This document shows, one piece after another, positions 21,011 through 28,654 of a stretch of DNA of 40,358 bases (position 1 is its first letter; each line of letters begins with the position of its first letter). A program made the translations under genes and the position numbers. The DNA lies in the IMG/VR virus record IMGVR_UViG_3300011271_000013, positions 1 through 40,358 of that record. One strand, written 5' to 3'. Source of the stretch: a virus. A model generated the notes under the pieces. The model did not search any database. It was not told the origin of the DNA and was given only the letters and a program-made list of their open reading frames with translations.

Positions 21011-21444
21011 CCTATGATGCCTCCAACCGCAAAGATGTTCGCAAAGCAGAAAAGGCCGCCAAGCATGCCGAACTCTCCCGTATCGAATACACCCGCCGCA
21101 TCATGTCCGAAGCTCTTGGGCGGACTTGGATCCATTCCCTCCTGGCCCGTTGCAACGTCTTCCACACTCCATTTGTTCGAGGTGCTGTGGATATCACAGC
21201 GTTCAACTGTGGCAGTCAGAACATTGGATTGCAGTTGTTTGCTGATGTAATCGTAAATTGCCCAACCGAATACATCCTAATGATGCAGGAAGCCAGCCAC
21301 AAGGAATTAGCAAATGAGCGACGTGACAGTGACAACCGAAGCCCCTCTACCGAACAGTTCGGAGACTCGGACGCCGGACGGGACCCTGAAGGATCAGTCT
21401 CCGGCGGAGGAGACTACGACCCCTACGACAGAGAAGAAACTTGA
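21007..21444 (+). CDS. Bbp19-like virion-region protein, 145 aa
   Basis: The core GRTWIHSLLARCNVFHTPFV followed by NIGLQLFADVIVNCPTEYILMM matches the small Bbp19-type family found between portal and scaffold genes in BPP-1-like podoviruses. The N terminus is a charged helix (RKDVRKAEKAAKHAELSRIE). The last 43 residues are acidic and disordered and are encoded in DNA that also encodes the start of the scaffold in another frame. The role is unknown; head assembly is likely from position. Confidence 0.7.
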   Translation: MTYDASNRKDVRKAEKAAKHAELSRIEYTRRIMSEALGRTWIHSLLARCNVFHTPFVRGAVDITAFNCGSQNIGLQLFADVIVNCPTEYILMMQEASHKELANERRDSDNRSPSTEQFGDSDAGRDPEGSVSGGGDYDPYDREET

Positions 21445-22036
21445 CGGCCAATCCTTTCTCACTCAGAAGTCACCTGAGGCGCCGAAGGAAGAGCCAAAAC
21501 CCGAAGACAAGAAGCCTGATGCCGAAAGCGCTCCAGAGAAGTATACTGATTTCAAAGTCCCGGAAGGTTTCAAGTTCGACCCCGAAGCCCTCACTGAAGC
21601 CACTGCAACCTTCAAAGAACTCAATCTAACTCAAGATCAAGCCCAGAAACTAATCGACACTTACAGCAAAGTTGGTCGTGAAGCCACCGAAGCCCCCTAC
21701 CGCGCTTGGGCCAATCTCCAAAAGGAATGGATGTCAGACATCACCGACCGATTCGGTTCCAAATCCGAAGCCGTCCGCACGGACATCTCCAAAGCCATCG
21801 ATTCGGCCCTACCTCCATCTCTCGCCCGTGCCTTCCGCGGTGCCCTAGACCTAACCGGAGCTGGCTCCAACCCAGACGTTGTGGAAGCCCTCTCGATCAT
21901 GTTCAAACCTTTCGTAGAAGGCGGCTCGCTAAAGCCGGGAGGCACTTCCCCTGAAGCCAACAAAGCCCCAGGCTCTCCAGTCCGGCCCTCGGTAGCCGAA
22001 GCCATCTATAGTCACCTAATCCCCAACCGGGGATAA
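21314..22036 (+). CDS. Capsid scaffold protein, 240 aa
   Basis: The N-terminal 75 residues are disordered and rich in Thr, Pro, Glu and Lys (TTPTTEKKLDG, KEEPKPEDKKPDAE). A helical core follows (PEALTEATATFKELNLTQDQAQKLI, then REATEAPYRAWANLQKEWM) and a C-terminal part (SLARAFRGALDLTGAGSNPDVVEAL). This is the standard layout of podovirus scaffolds just before the capsid gene; they fill the prohead and leave before DNA entry. The first 131 nt overlap the previous gene in another frame. AAGGAA lies 7 nt upstream of the ATG. Confidence 0.85.
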   Translation: MSDVTVTTEAPLPNSSETRTPDGTLKDQSPAEETTTPTTEKKLDGQSFLTQKSPEAPKEEPKPEDKKPDAESAPEKYTDFKVPEGFKFDPEALTEATATFKELNLTQDQAQKLIDTYSKVGREATEAPYRAWANLQKEWMSDITDRFGSKSEAVRTDISKAIDSALPPSLARAFRGALDLTGAGSNPDVVEALSIMFKPFVEGGSLKPGGTSPEANKAPGSPVRPSVAEAIYSHLIPNRG

Positions 22037-22104
22037 TGAATCCTCCGTCCACCGCAGAGCGGTAGAACGGCAGCGCCCAGAGGAACAGAGGATGAGAATG
22101 AATC

Positions 22105-22118
22105 TTAACCCTCACTAA
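22105..22118 (+). promoter_or_regulatory. T3-type RNA-polymerase promoter-like sequence (tentative)
   Basis: TTAACCCTCACTAA is identical over 14 nt to the core of the phage T3 RNA polymerase promoter, and GG follows. It sits 13 nt before the capsid ATG. No phage RNA polymerase gene is in the window and I see no second copy, so chance or an unrelated role is possible. Confidence 0.2.
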
Positions 22119-22130
22119 GGATCCTCCACC

Positions 22131-23174
22131 ATGGCAGTACTCGGCACCACCGCACTTACCTACGCGGACTGGGCGAAGCGCATGGATGACGGCTACAAAG
22201 TTGCATCCATCATCGAACTCTTGTCTCAAACAAACGAAATGCTCGACGACATGATGGTCGTCGAAGGCAACCTCCCGACCGGTCATAAAACTACCGTCCG
22301 TACCGGCCTCCCTCAAGCCACATGGCGCCAGCTCAATACCGGTGTCCCCAACGCCAAATCCACCACTGCTCAACTCGTCGAAGCCTGTGGTAACCTCGAA
22401 ACCTACTCCGTCATCGACAAAGATATCGCTGACCTGAATGGCAACACTCCTGACTTTAGACTGAGTGAATCCCGTGCCTTCCTGGAGGGCATGTCCCAAC
22501 AGGTCGCCGCCACTATGGTCTATGGCAACCAGTTCGCCAACCCCGAACGCTTTACTGGATGGGCTCCACGCTACTCCACCAAAACCGTCGCGAATTCCCA
22601 AACCGCTAACAACGTCCTCGACGGCGGTGGCACCGCCTCCACCAATACCTCAATGTGGGTGTTGACCTGGGGTACCGACACCAACCACGCCATTTTTCCC
22701 AAAGGCAAACTCGCCGGCCTCCAGCAGCGGGATATGGGTGAGTGGCCCGTGGCCGATTCCGTAGGCAACACCTATCAAGCCTACCGCGAACACTTCAAGT
22801 GGGAAATCGGTTTTGCCCAGCGGGACTGGCGCTACATGGCGCGGATCTGTAACATTGACGTCACCCAACTCACCGGCGTCTCCGCGGCGAACTTGATCAA
22901 CCTCCTCGTCCGCGCCCTCTATCGCCTCCCTACCGCTCCTGTTAGTGCAACAACTATTCAGACGAGCGACACTCCCGCCGTCCGCGCTGATATGGGCCGT
23001 ACCGTCATCTACTGTAACCGCATCATCCGCACCTACCTCGACCTCCAGGCGATGAACAAAACCAACGTCCTCCTCCGTATTGAGGAATTCAACGGCAAAC
23101 CCATCACCACATTCCGTGGCATCCCCATCCGCACCGTGGACGCAGTCCTCTCGAACGAAGCTCAAGTTACTTGA
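22131..23174 (+). CDS. Major capsid protein
   Basis: A 347-residue capsid protein of the HK97 fold, as found in BPP-1-like podoviruses (Bbp17-type). The N terminus ALTYADWAKRMDDGYKVASIIELLSQTNEMLDDM is the typical N-arm and first helix, followed by VVEGNLPTGHKTTVRTGLP (E-loop region), a central P-domain (SVIDKDIADLNGN, FLEGMSQQVAATMVYGNQ) and an A-domain with PITTFRGIPIRTVDAVL at the end. AAGGA lies 9 nt before the ATG. It forms the icosahedral shell around the scaffold. Confidence 0.92.
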   Translation: MAVLGTTALTYADWAKRMDDGYKVASIIELLSQTNEMLDDMMVVEGNLPTGHKTTVRTGLPQATWRQLNTGVPNAKSTTAQLVEACGNLETYSVIDKDIADLNGNTPDFRLSESRAFLEGMSQQVAATMVYGNQFANPERFTGWAPRYSTKTVANSQTANNVLDGGGTASTNTSMWVLTWGTDTNHAIFPKGKLAGLQQRDMGEWPVADSVGNTYQAYREHFKWEIGFAQRDWRYMARICNIDVTQLTGVSAANLINLLVRALYRLPTAPVSATTIQTSDTPAVRADMGRTVIYCNRIIRTYLDLQAMNKTNVLLRIEEFNGKPITTFRGIPIRTVDAVLSNEAQVT

Positions 23175-23186
23175 AAGGAACATGAA

Positions 23187-23750
23187 ATGATTCTCGATGG
23201 CTTTCTTCAATTCTCCTTTGGCCAGTCGATCGCGGGTACGGTTCAGACCTTCCTCAGCACCAACATCATCGATCTCGGCCTCGGTCTCCAAACCACCTCC
23301 AACCCGTCTGGCGCAGCCATCCCTACTGCTGCTCAAGGCGGTGGTGCTCGAGACATTGGCATCGGTGACGATCCAGCCCTAAAGCTCTTGGTCCAGATCT
23401 CCACTACTGTCACTTCAGGTGGTGCAGCTACCCTCCAAGTCAAGCTTCAGGGCGCAGTCGACACCGGTTCTGGTGCACCCGCTGCCTTCTCTGATTGGTG
23501 GCTCTCTCCAGTCTACGCCCTGGCCACTCTTGTTCAAGGCGCTCGGCTCTATGACATGGATATGCCACGTCCTCCCGACGGCATCGCCATCCCCCGCTAT
23601 CTGCAAATGGGCTACGTCGTTGCAGGTGCGACCACCACAGCAGGAAACGTGTCCTCCTATATCGTCCTTGATCGGCACGATCTACCTTATACAGGCATCG
23701 CCAACTCAACTCTTGGCGGCTATCCCGCCGGGATCAACGTCGCGAATTGA
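23187..23750 (+). CDS. Bbp16-like capsid cement (decoration) protein
   Basis: A 187-residue beta-rich protein beginning MILDGFLQFSFGQSIAGT with a strong strand pattern (LKLLVQISTTVTSGGAATLQVKLQGAV; ARLYDMDMPRPPDGIAIPRYLQMGYVVAG). It matches the small protein that follows the capsid gene in BPP-1-like phages (Bbp16), which forms a jellyroll-type cement on the shell. The 12-nt spacing after the capsid stop and AAGGAA site fit high co-expression. Confidence 0.8.
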   Translation: MILDGFLQFSFGQSIAGTVQTFLSTNIIDLGLGLQTTSNPSGAAIPTAAQGGGARDIGIGDDPALKLLVQISTTVTSGGAATLQVKLQGAVDTGSGAPAAFSDWWLSPVYALATLVQGARLYDMDMPRPPDGIAIPRYLQMGYVVAGATTTAGNVSSYIVLDRHDLPYTGIANSTLGGYPAGINVAN

Positions 23751-23760
23751 GGGCACCTCG

Positions 23761-24237
23761 ATGACCAAATTCCGAACACTTCTGGTGGGGGCCCTTGTGG
23801 CCCTTGCCTTCGCCGGCCTCGCTCTGGCCCAACAGTTAATCTCCACAACCCTTACAGGTAACGAAGTCGTCGTTGGTGCCACAGGTGGTCCAGGTGGCCC
23901 ATCCATTTTCATCCCTGTCGGTGAACTCCGAAACGCAACGGCGATGAAGACCTTCTCTGGTGCTGGTGCTCAAACCTACCAGATGGTGCCTTCAGACAGC
24001 ACTCTATTCTGGATCGGCACCGCTCCAACCACTTGGACCATTACCACCCCTGTATCCCCATACGACGGTCAAATTCTCCAGATAGCCACAGACACAACCT
24101 TGACAACGCTAGTGACCGTGACTCCAGCTACAGGACAAACCCTCCAAGCTGCCTTCAGCGCCCAAACGGTCACGTCAGGTACTTCTATAGAATGGGTATA
24201 TACCATAGGCACGACTAAGTGGCAGAGGCTACGATGA
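23761..24237 (+). CDS. Sec-exported beta-rich protein, 158 aa
   Basis: The start at 23761 gives a signal peptide, MTKFRTLLVGALVALAFAGL-ALA, with a probable cut before QQLIST. The mature part is Thr/Val-rich with many strands (QILQIATDTTLTTLVTVTPAT) and ends in EWVYTIGTTKWQRLR. Strand-rich proteins of this look are common as phage decoration or fibre parts, but the signal peptide is odd for a protein that must assemble in the cytoplasm. It follows the cement gene by 10 nt. Function unknown. Confidence 0.65.
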   Translation: MTKFRTLLVGALVALAFAGLALAQQLISTTLTGNEVVVGATGGPGGPSIFIPVGELRNATAMKTFSGAGAQTYQMVPSDSTLFWIGTAPTTWTITTPVSPYDGQILQIATDTTLTTLVTVTPATGQTLQAAFSAQTVTSGTSIEWVYTIGTTKWQRLR

Positions 24238-24644
24238 TGCGTAAGCTCAGCATTGCATTCTTCCTCTTGCTTGCGTTCACCAGTGTAGCACAAGCAGAAA
24301 ACACCGTCGGTCCTTCGGCCCAAATCCTCTGCAACAAGGTCGCGAACGTTGCTGTAGGCCCTTCCTCAGCGACCCAAGTCGTCGCTGGTGTAGTCGGTCA
24401 ATCCATCTTTATCTGTGGCTACCAAATCACCAACACCGCTGCCACAGGTACCTTCAGCCTCATCTACGGCACAGGCTCTACCTGTACCACACCCACAACT
24501 CTCGTCACTACCCAAAACGTCACCTCCACAGCCCCAGCGACCTACAATGTTGGCGTGGCCCAAATGCAGGTCCCTGCTGGTGCTACCCTCTGTGTCATTC
24601 CAATAGCAACCGTTGCCACCACCATTTGGTTCTCCCAATTCTAG
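24234..24644 (+). CDS. Sec-exported protein with cysteines, 136 aa
   Basis: The N terminus MMRKLSIAFFLLLAFTSVAQA is a classic signal peptide with a cut before ENTVG. The mature part has four cysteines and a strand-rich pattern (FICGYQITNTAATGTFSLIY, TLCVIPIATVATTIWFSQF), suited to disulfide bonding outside the cytoplasm. The ATG overlaps the stop of the other exported protein gene, so the two are probably partners. No family recognised. Confidence 0.65.
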   Translation: MMRKLSIAFFLLLAFTSVAQAENTVGPSAQILCNKVANVAVGPSSATQVVAGVVGQSIFICGYQITNTAATGTFSLIYGTGSTCTTPTTLVTTQNVTSTAPATYNVGVAQMQVPAGATLCVIPIATVATTIWFSQF

Positions 24645-24660
24645 AAAGGCAGCCAATATC

Positions 24661-25029
24661 ATGACCATACTCCGTGATGCCATCGAACATCTAACGGCAG
24701 CCGAGAAGCTCCTTGAGGAACTGGGCCCCCTCGAAGATGCTACCGATAAAGCCGAGGCCGAATATGACCAAACCGCAACGGCCCTGACCGATATCAAATC
24801 TCAACTCAATGATGCCAAAGCTGGACTCTCTTTAGTCCACGTCAAGAACCTCCGTGACTATGAAGAATCTATCTTCGGCAAAGCTCAGCAATCTAAAGAC
24901 CTCGACGCCAAGATCGCTGATCAACAAATCCGCTTGGACACCCTCAAAGTGGAGGTCGCCTCCTCTGAAGCTCGGCATCAGCAAATCGAAGACTCTATCC
25001 AATCTTTGAGGAAACAACACTTTGGCTGA
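24661..25029 (+). CDS. Coiled-coil protein, 122 aa
   Basis: The start at 24661 (MTILRDAIEHLTAAEKLLEEL) leads into heptad-patterned helices over nearly the whole length (EYDQTATALTDIKSQL, QIRLDTLKVEVASSE, HQQIEDSIQSLRKQH). It is probably a trimeric or dimeric coiled coil. It sits between exported proteins and a beta-rich protein in the virion block, so it may be a fibre shaft or spacer. Confidence 0.65.
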   Translation: MTILRDAIEHLTAAEKLLEELGPLEDATDKAEAEYDQTATALTDIKSQLNDAKAGLSLVHVKNLRDYEESIFGKAQQSKDLDAKIADQQIRLDTLKVEVASSEARHQQIEDSIQSLRKQHFG

Positions 25030-25354
25030 CATCTACCGAACAGAAGTCCCGGGCGGCATCCTCTACACCCCCATCGAGGTCTCGGCCTCAGGCACTCTTG
25101 TCTTCGGCGTCGCCGGCCGTAAGATCGTTGTTCTCTCCTTCTACTTCGTCTGTTCCGCCGCCTGTAACGTCAAGTTCCAAACCTCCACCGGCTCCATCGA
25201 CATCTCTGGCCCTGCCTACTGTATCGCCAATGGTGGCGCGGTCCTTCCATTCAACTCTGGAGGCTGGTTCCAAACAGCCATCGGTGACTCCCTCTTAATC
25301 AACCTCTCTGCTGGCGTGCCGATCGGTGGCAGCCTCAGCTTCATCTTGGTATAG
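25022..25354 (+). CDS. Beta-rich virion-region protein, 110 aa, TTG start
   Basis: Begins (M)ADIYRTEVPGGILYTPIEVS at a TTG overlapping the end of the coiled-coil gene, with GAGGA upstream. The sequence is a run of strands (GRKIVVLSFYFVCSAACNVKFQ, DSLLINLSAGVPIGGSLSFIL), as in small decoration or fibre-tip domains. No family recognised. Confidence 0.6.
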   Translation: MADIYRTEVPGGILYTPIEVSASGTLVFGVAGRKIVVLSFYFVCSAACNVKFQTSTGSIDISGPAYCIANGGAVLPFNSGGWFQTAIGDSLLINLSAGVPIGGSLSFILV

Positions 25355-25356
25355 CA

Positions 25357-26382
25357 ATGCGAATGGGCGGCCTACTCACAACCATCTTACCAATCGATTT
25401 TTGGAGCGCACTTGATGGACGCGGCGCTGCACCATCCGGAGCTGCACAATATCCAACCATGTTCACTGGTCTCAACGGTTCCTCTTATGCCGTCCGACCA
25501 CCATGGCATGTTCCGGGTGTTGACTATCGTGTTGGCATAAATACTGGTGTTGTGTTGAAAAACCCAACAACGATCGACGCATCAATAGCGATCCTTTCCG
25601 GCACAAATCCAACCTCCGTCATTATTCAACGGGATAATGTAACGCTTGATGGTTATGACTTCGGCTTTGGTGGCACTTGGTACAATATTGTCACCAATGG
25701 CTTCGTAGGCCTGACGATATCAAATAGCAGACTTATCAATCGTTCATTATCAATCGGTTCCGGAACCCCTGCCGCACCGACAACCATTATCTATTGCGAA
25801 ATGGATGGTTTAGGCAATTCTGGTGAAACAAGTTTCTTGGCATTAGCCTTCATGACAGGAGGTTACACAGTCTGGAAGTACAACTGGATTCATGATGCTC
25901 AAGGCGATATGTTAGATTTTCCTACACTCAACACACATATATTTTATAATTTATTCGATACACAAGGTTACTTCAGTACTGCTCATGCAGACATGATTCA
26001 ATTTGCTGGGGCTGGGACAGCCAATGACATACAGATAAAGTTTAATACTTGCTTTCAACGTATAGCTACGAATTCTTATAGTAGTGCAATCGATCTCGAA
26101 ACGCAAAATGATGCTGGGGCAACGATGACTAATCCAGAGGTCGCCTATAACGTTGCATCGAACAATGCTCCAGGGAATGTATCTGCCGGTTTGCTTTATC
26201 GGATCAATCAAACGACAGGGTCACTCACCGGCGCTAATTTTCATGATAATTATGCAGACTTCACTAACATGGTCGCTGGAAATTCACCGCCAGCTTATGG
26301 CGTATTGTCTAATTCACCGATCGGAGCAGGATATCAAGAAAGTCGTAATATTCTTTTGAATACCGGTGCAGTATTCTCGTAA
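25357..26382 (+). CDS. Right-handed beta-helix protein (pectate-lyase/tailspike-like), 341 aa
   Basis: The central part has short repeating strands with periodic Asn and hydrophobic residues (TSVIIQRDNVTLDGYDF, GLTISNSRLINRSLSI, TIIYCEMDGLGNSGE, WKYNWIHDAQGDMLDF, HIFYNLFDTQGYF, IQIKFNTCFQRIATNSYSSA, EVAYNVASNNAPG), the hallmark of a parallel beta-helix such as pectate lyases and phage tailspikes. It probably binds or cleaves a surface polysaccharide. From about 25,500 on the DNA is clearly AT-richer than the flanking virion genes, which suggests acquisition. Catalytic residues cannot be assigned by eye. The ribosome site is weak. Confidence 0.65.
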   Translation: MRMGGLLTTILPIDFWSALDGRGAAPSGAAQYPTMFTGLNGSSYAVRPPWHVPGVDYRVGINTGVVLKNPTTIDASIAILSGTNPTSVIIQRDNVTLDGYDFGFGGTWYNIVTNGFVGLTISNSRLINRSLSIGSGTPAAPTTIIYCEMDGLGNSGETSFLALAFMTGGYTVWKYNWIHDAQGDMLDFPTLNTHIFYNLFDTQGYFSTAHADMIQFAGAGTANDIQIKFNTCFQRIATNSYSSAIDLETQNDAGATMTNPEVAYNVASNNAPGNVSAGLLYRINQTTGSLTGANFHDNYADFTNMVAGNSPPAYGVLSNSPIGAGYQESRNILLNTGAVFS

Positions 26383-26391
26383 AGGTATAAG

Positions 26392-27087
26392 ATGGCTGTA
26401 ACATTCGATGCAAAAGGCAACGCTAACACAGGTAATAGTGTAACCACTAATACCAGCCTCGTTGCATCTCCAATCACCATTGCTGCTTCATCGAGCATTG
26501 CCGTAGGGCTTGCATTCGGCGGCACTGCAGGTCTGCCTACCTCTATCACCGTCACCTACGACACCGGTTCTGGTGGTTCCAATCAAGCTATGACTGCCAT
26601 CACTGGCGCCACCGGCAACGACACCGCCCTCGGCGGCACAAGTTCAATCATTTGGTACTTCCTCCAAACTCCAACTCGTACTGGTAATCAACAAATATCC
26701 GCCAGTTGGACCGGCGGCCGTTCATGCAGCATGTATGCAATCTCCGCCACAGGCGTTGGTAGTGTTGCCCATGGTACTGCCAACTCCGCTAACGCTGCAA
26801 CCAATAGCCTCGCTATCACAAGTGCCACTGGTAATCTTGTCGCTGGAATGTGGAATGATGATGGCACAGCTTTTACTTCCACAATCACAAATGGCACCCA
26901 GGACTATCTTGATAGCACCACGGCCGGCGATAGCAATATGGGAGGTCACGCCGCAGGTGCATCAACCGTAACTCTCACCGGCAATCTTACTATTTCTGAT
27001 ATTAGCAATGCTGCTGGCTTTGATTTCGTGGCGGCCGCTGGCGGTGATACCCTCTTAGGCCAAGATCAAAAACTCATTCAGATATAG
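26392..27087 (+). CDS. Ser/Thr/Ala-rich beta-sandwich-like virion protein, 231 aa
   Basis: Begins MAVTFDAKGNANTGNSVTTN and consists of short strands rich in Ser, Thr, Gly and Ala (SIAVGLAFGGTAGLPTSITVTYD, QQISASWTGGRSCSMYAISATG, NLVAGMWNDDGTAFTSTITN). From memory it resembles proteins that recur in phage structural regions and in some secreted bacterial proteins. It follows the beta-helix gene with an AAAGG site. A fibre or decoration role is inferred. Confidence 0.6.
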   Translation: MAVTFDAKGNANTGNSVTTNTSLVASPITIAASSSIAVGLAFGGTAGLPTSITVTYDTGSGGSNQAMTAITGATGNDTALGGTSSIIWYFLQTPTRTGNQQISASWTGGRSCSMYAISATGVGSVAHGTANSANAATNSLAITSATGNLVAGMWNDDGTAFTSTITNGTQDYLDSTTAGDSNMGGHAAGASTVTLTGNLTISDISNAAGFDFVAAAGGDTLLGQDQKLIQI

Positions 27088-27096
27088 GAAACCTCA

Positions 27097-27459
27097 ATGG
27101 CAGCTACTCGCAACGATATGTACCTTCTATCCCAAGACAGTGTCTTCCAACACAGGATCCAAGCTTCTTTGGCATCCACTTGCGTAGCGATCTCCAACGA
27201 AGCTTGGTCCGCCCTTCATCGTCAACGCCAGAACTTCGTCGTACAAATTCTTCAATCTACAACGCAACTAACCAATTGGGTAACACTATTCTCTGTCTTG
27301 GCCTCTACCGATCCCAGTGTCATCGCTGACGCAACCGTGGCCGGCACAATCCCCCTCACTGGTGCCAATACCGCAGCGCAAGCCCTGCTTGTAACCGACG
27401 CCCACATTGACTCCGCCATCTCCGCAGAGTTCAACGCTTTCTTAGGGATTAACGGATGA
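27097..27459 (+). CDS. Helical virion-region protein, 120 aa
   Basis: Begins MAATRNDMYLLSQDSVFQHR and is helical (RIQASLASTCVAISNEAWSAL, FVVQILQSTTQLTNWVTLFSV), ending in AHIDSAISAEFNAFLGING. Similar small helical proteins occur in virion blocks of related phages, but I cannot name the family. AGGAA precedes the ATG; its stop overlaps the next ATG. Confidence 0.65.
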   Translation: MAATRNDMYLLSQDSVFQHRIQASLASTCVAISNEAWSALHRQRQNFVVQILQSTTQLTNWVTLFSVLASTDPSVIADATVAGTIPLTGANTAAQALLVTDAHIDSAISAEFNAFLGING

Positions 27460-27764
27460 TCCGTAAACGCGATCTTGAAGGCTACGTTGAAGTCGACCAC
27501 CGCAACAGCCCTGGCATCTCCGCGGAGCAAGCCCATTCTGTTGGCTCTCGCTTGGCGGTCCCGGGAGGTACCGTCTTTAAGTCCGCAACGATGATGTGTT
27601 CAAAGTGCCAGTACATGATTATCCTAAACCCTGATCGATCCCGTAGCCGTGGCTATTGTCGCAGCTGCGACCACGACATCTGTGACCGATGTTCTTTGAT
27701 ATTAAAGCTCGGCCACACATGTAGCCCAGAGACTTGTTGGCATCAGAAGCGACTTAATTTTTAA
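27456..27764 (+). CDS. Cysteine-rich zinc-binding protein, 102 aa
   Basis: The C-terminal half has CSKC, then CRSCDHDICDRC, then HTCSPETCWHQ, enough Cys/His for two zinc sites in a treble-clef or ribbon-like arrangement. The N-terminal 45 residues are polar. It is in the virion block and coupled to the helical gene by ATGA. Zinc proteins are unusual among late genes; its role is unknown. Confidence 0.65.
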   Translation: MIRKRDLEGYVEVDHRNSPGISAEQAHSVGSRLAVPGGTVFKSATMMCSKCQYMIILNPDRSRSRGYCRSCDHDICDRCSLILKLGHTCSPETCWHQKRLNF

Positions 27765-27782
27765 CTTGAAAGGAACACCCAA

Positions 27783-28298
27783 ATGGCTCGCAGAATCTCT
27801 GCCCAAACTACCTTTACCCCGACAGCGGTAGCGGACACCGTTGCCTTCACTGCCGGTCAAGCCGCTGGATTCTGGAAAGGCTCATCCGCTACCCAAATCA
27901 CCTACTTCTGGGAAATCTCTATCTCAGGTCAAGCAGCATCCTCGTCATCGCCGACGTTTATGCTATTCTCTCGTGACTCAACCGTCGGTACCGGTGCCCA
28001 ATCGCAACAGACTGGCGGCACTGACGCTCCAGGCAATTTCGCCACCGCCGCCCTGGCCTCAGCTGTAGGCGTAGGATCCAACTGGGCCACCACCTTCCCC
28101 CAACGTGATGCTGCCAATCACCTCCAGAATTGTTCATTGAATGCCTTTGGTGGCGTCTACTTCTGGCGTGCTAACCGTCTTGAAGAATGCTTCAACGCAA
28201 TTGGAAACACTGCCTCAGGTGGCGAGGCCTCCCTCTCTGCCTTCACTGGTGGCACTCCAGGCGCAATTGGCACCCATGTCATTTACGAGACAGTCTAA
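27783..28298 (+). CDS. Hypothetical virion-region protein, 171 aa
   Basis: Begins MARRISAQTTFTPTAVADTVAFTAG and is strand-rich and Ala/Gly/Ser-rich (ITYFWEISISGQAASSSSPTFMLF), ending in GTHVIYETV. It has an AAGGAA ribosome site. The pattern fits a decoration or fibre-associated protein. No family recognised. Confidence 0.65.
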   Translation: MARRISAQTTFTPTAVADTVAFTAGQAAGFWKGSSATQITYFWEISISGQAASSSSPTFMLFSRDSTVGTGAQSQQTGGTDAPGNFATAALASAVGVGSNWATTFPQRDAANHLQNCSLNAFGGVYFWRANRLEECFNAIGNTASGGEASLSAFTGGTPGAIGTHVIYETV

Positions 28299-28654
28299 TG
28301 CGTTGGTTCCGTAGACTCCGTGAGCAATGGAAGCTTTGGAGAATGGCTAAGGATGTTCTCCAAACTGGCGAAGCTAGTGATATGGCCACGCTCAAGGCCA
28401 AAGCCATCCTCGCTGCCATTGCCGCCCGCCGCCCCATCTGTCGTCATTGCTTCAATCCGTACGTCCCTCACAATCGTGAGTTCGCGGAGTGGTTCCAACT
28501 TCGCTCAATCCTGATGATTCCTGATCGCGAACTCGACCCAATGCTCTGCGACAGCTGCTTCAACATCGCAGTTACATCCTACAACCCACAAGCAACCAAC
28601 ATTGGCACAAGCAATTCTGGATCTTCCAACATCGTCCTCCAAAAGCTTCACTAA
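28298..28654 (+). CDS. Hypothetical protein with CxxC pairs, 118 aa
   Basis: The start at 28298 (MRWFRRLREQWKLWRMAKDV) overlaps the previous stop. The basic amphipathic N-terminal helix could lie on a membrane or DNA. CRHCFNPYVP and, about 35 residues on, CDSCFN form two CxxC pairs that could hold zinc. The C-terminal 25 residues are Ser/Asn-rich. Function unknown. Confidence 0.65.
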   Translation: MRWFRRLREQWKLWRMAKDVLQTGEASDMATLKAKAILAAIAARRPICRHCFNPYVPHNREFAEWFQLRSILMIPDRELDPMLCDSCFNIAVTSYNPQATNIGTSNSGSSNIVLQKLH

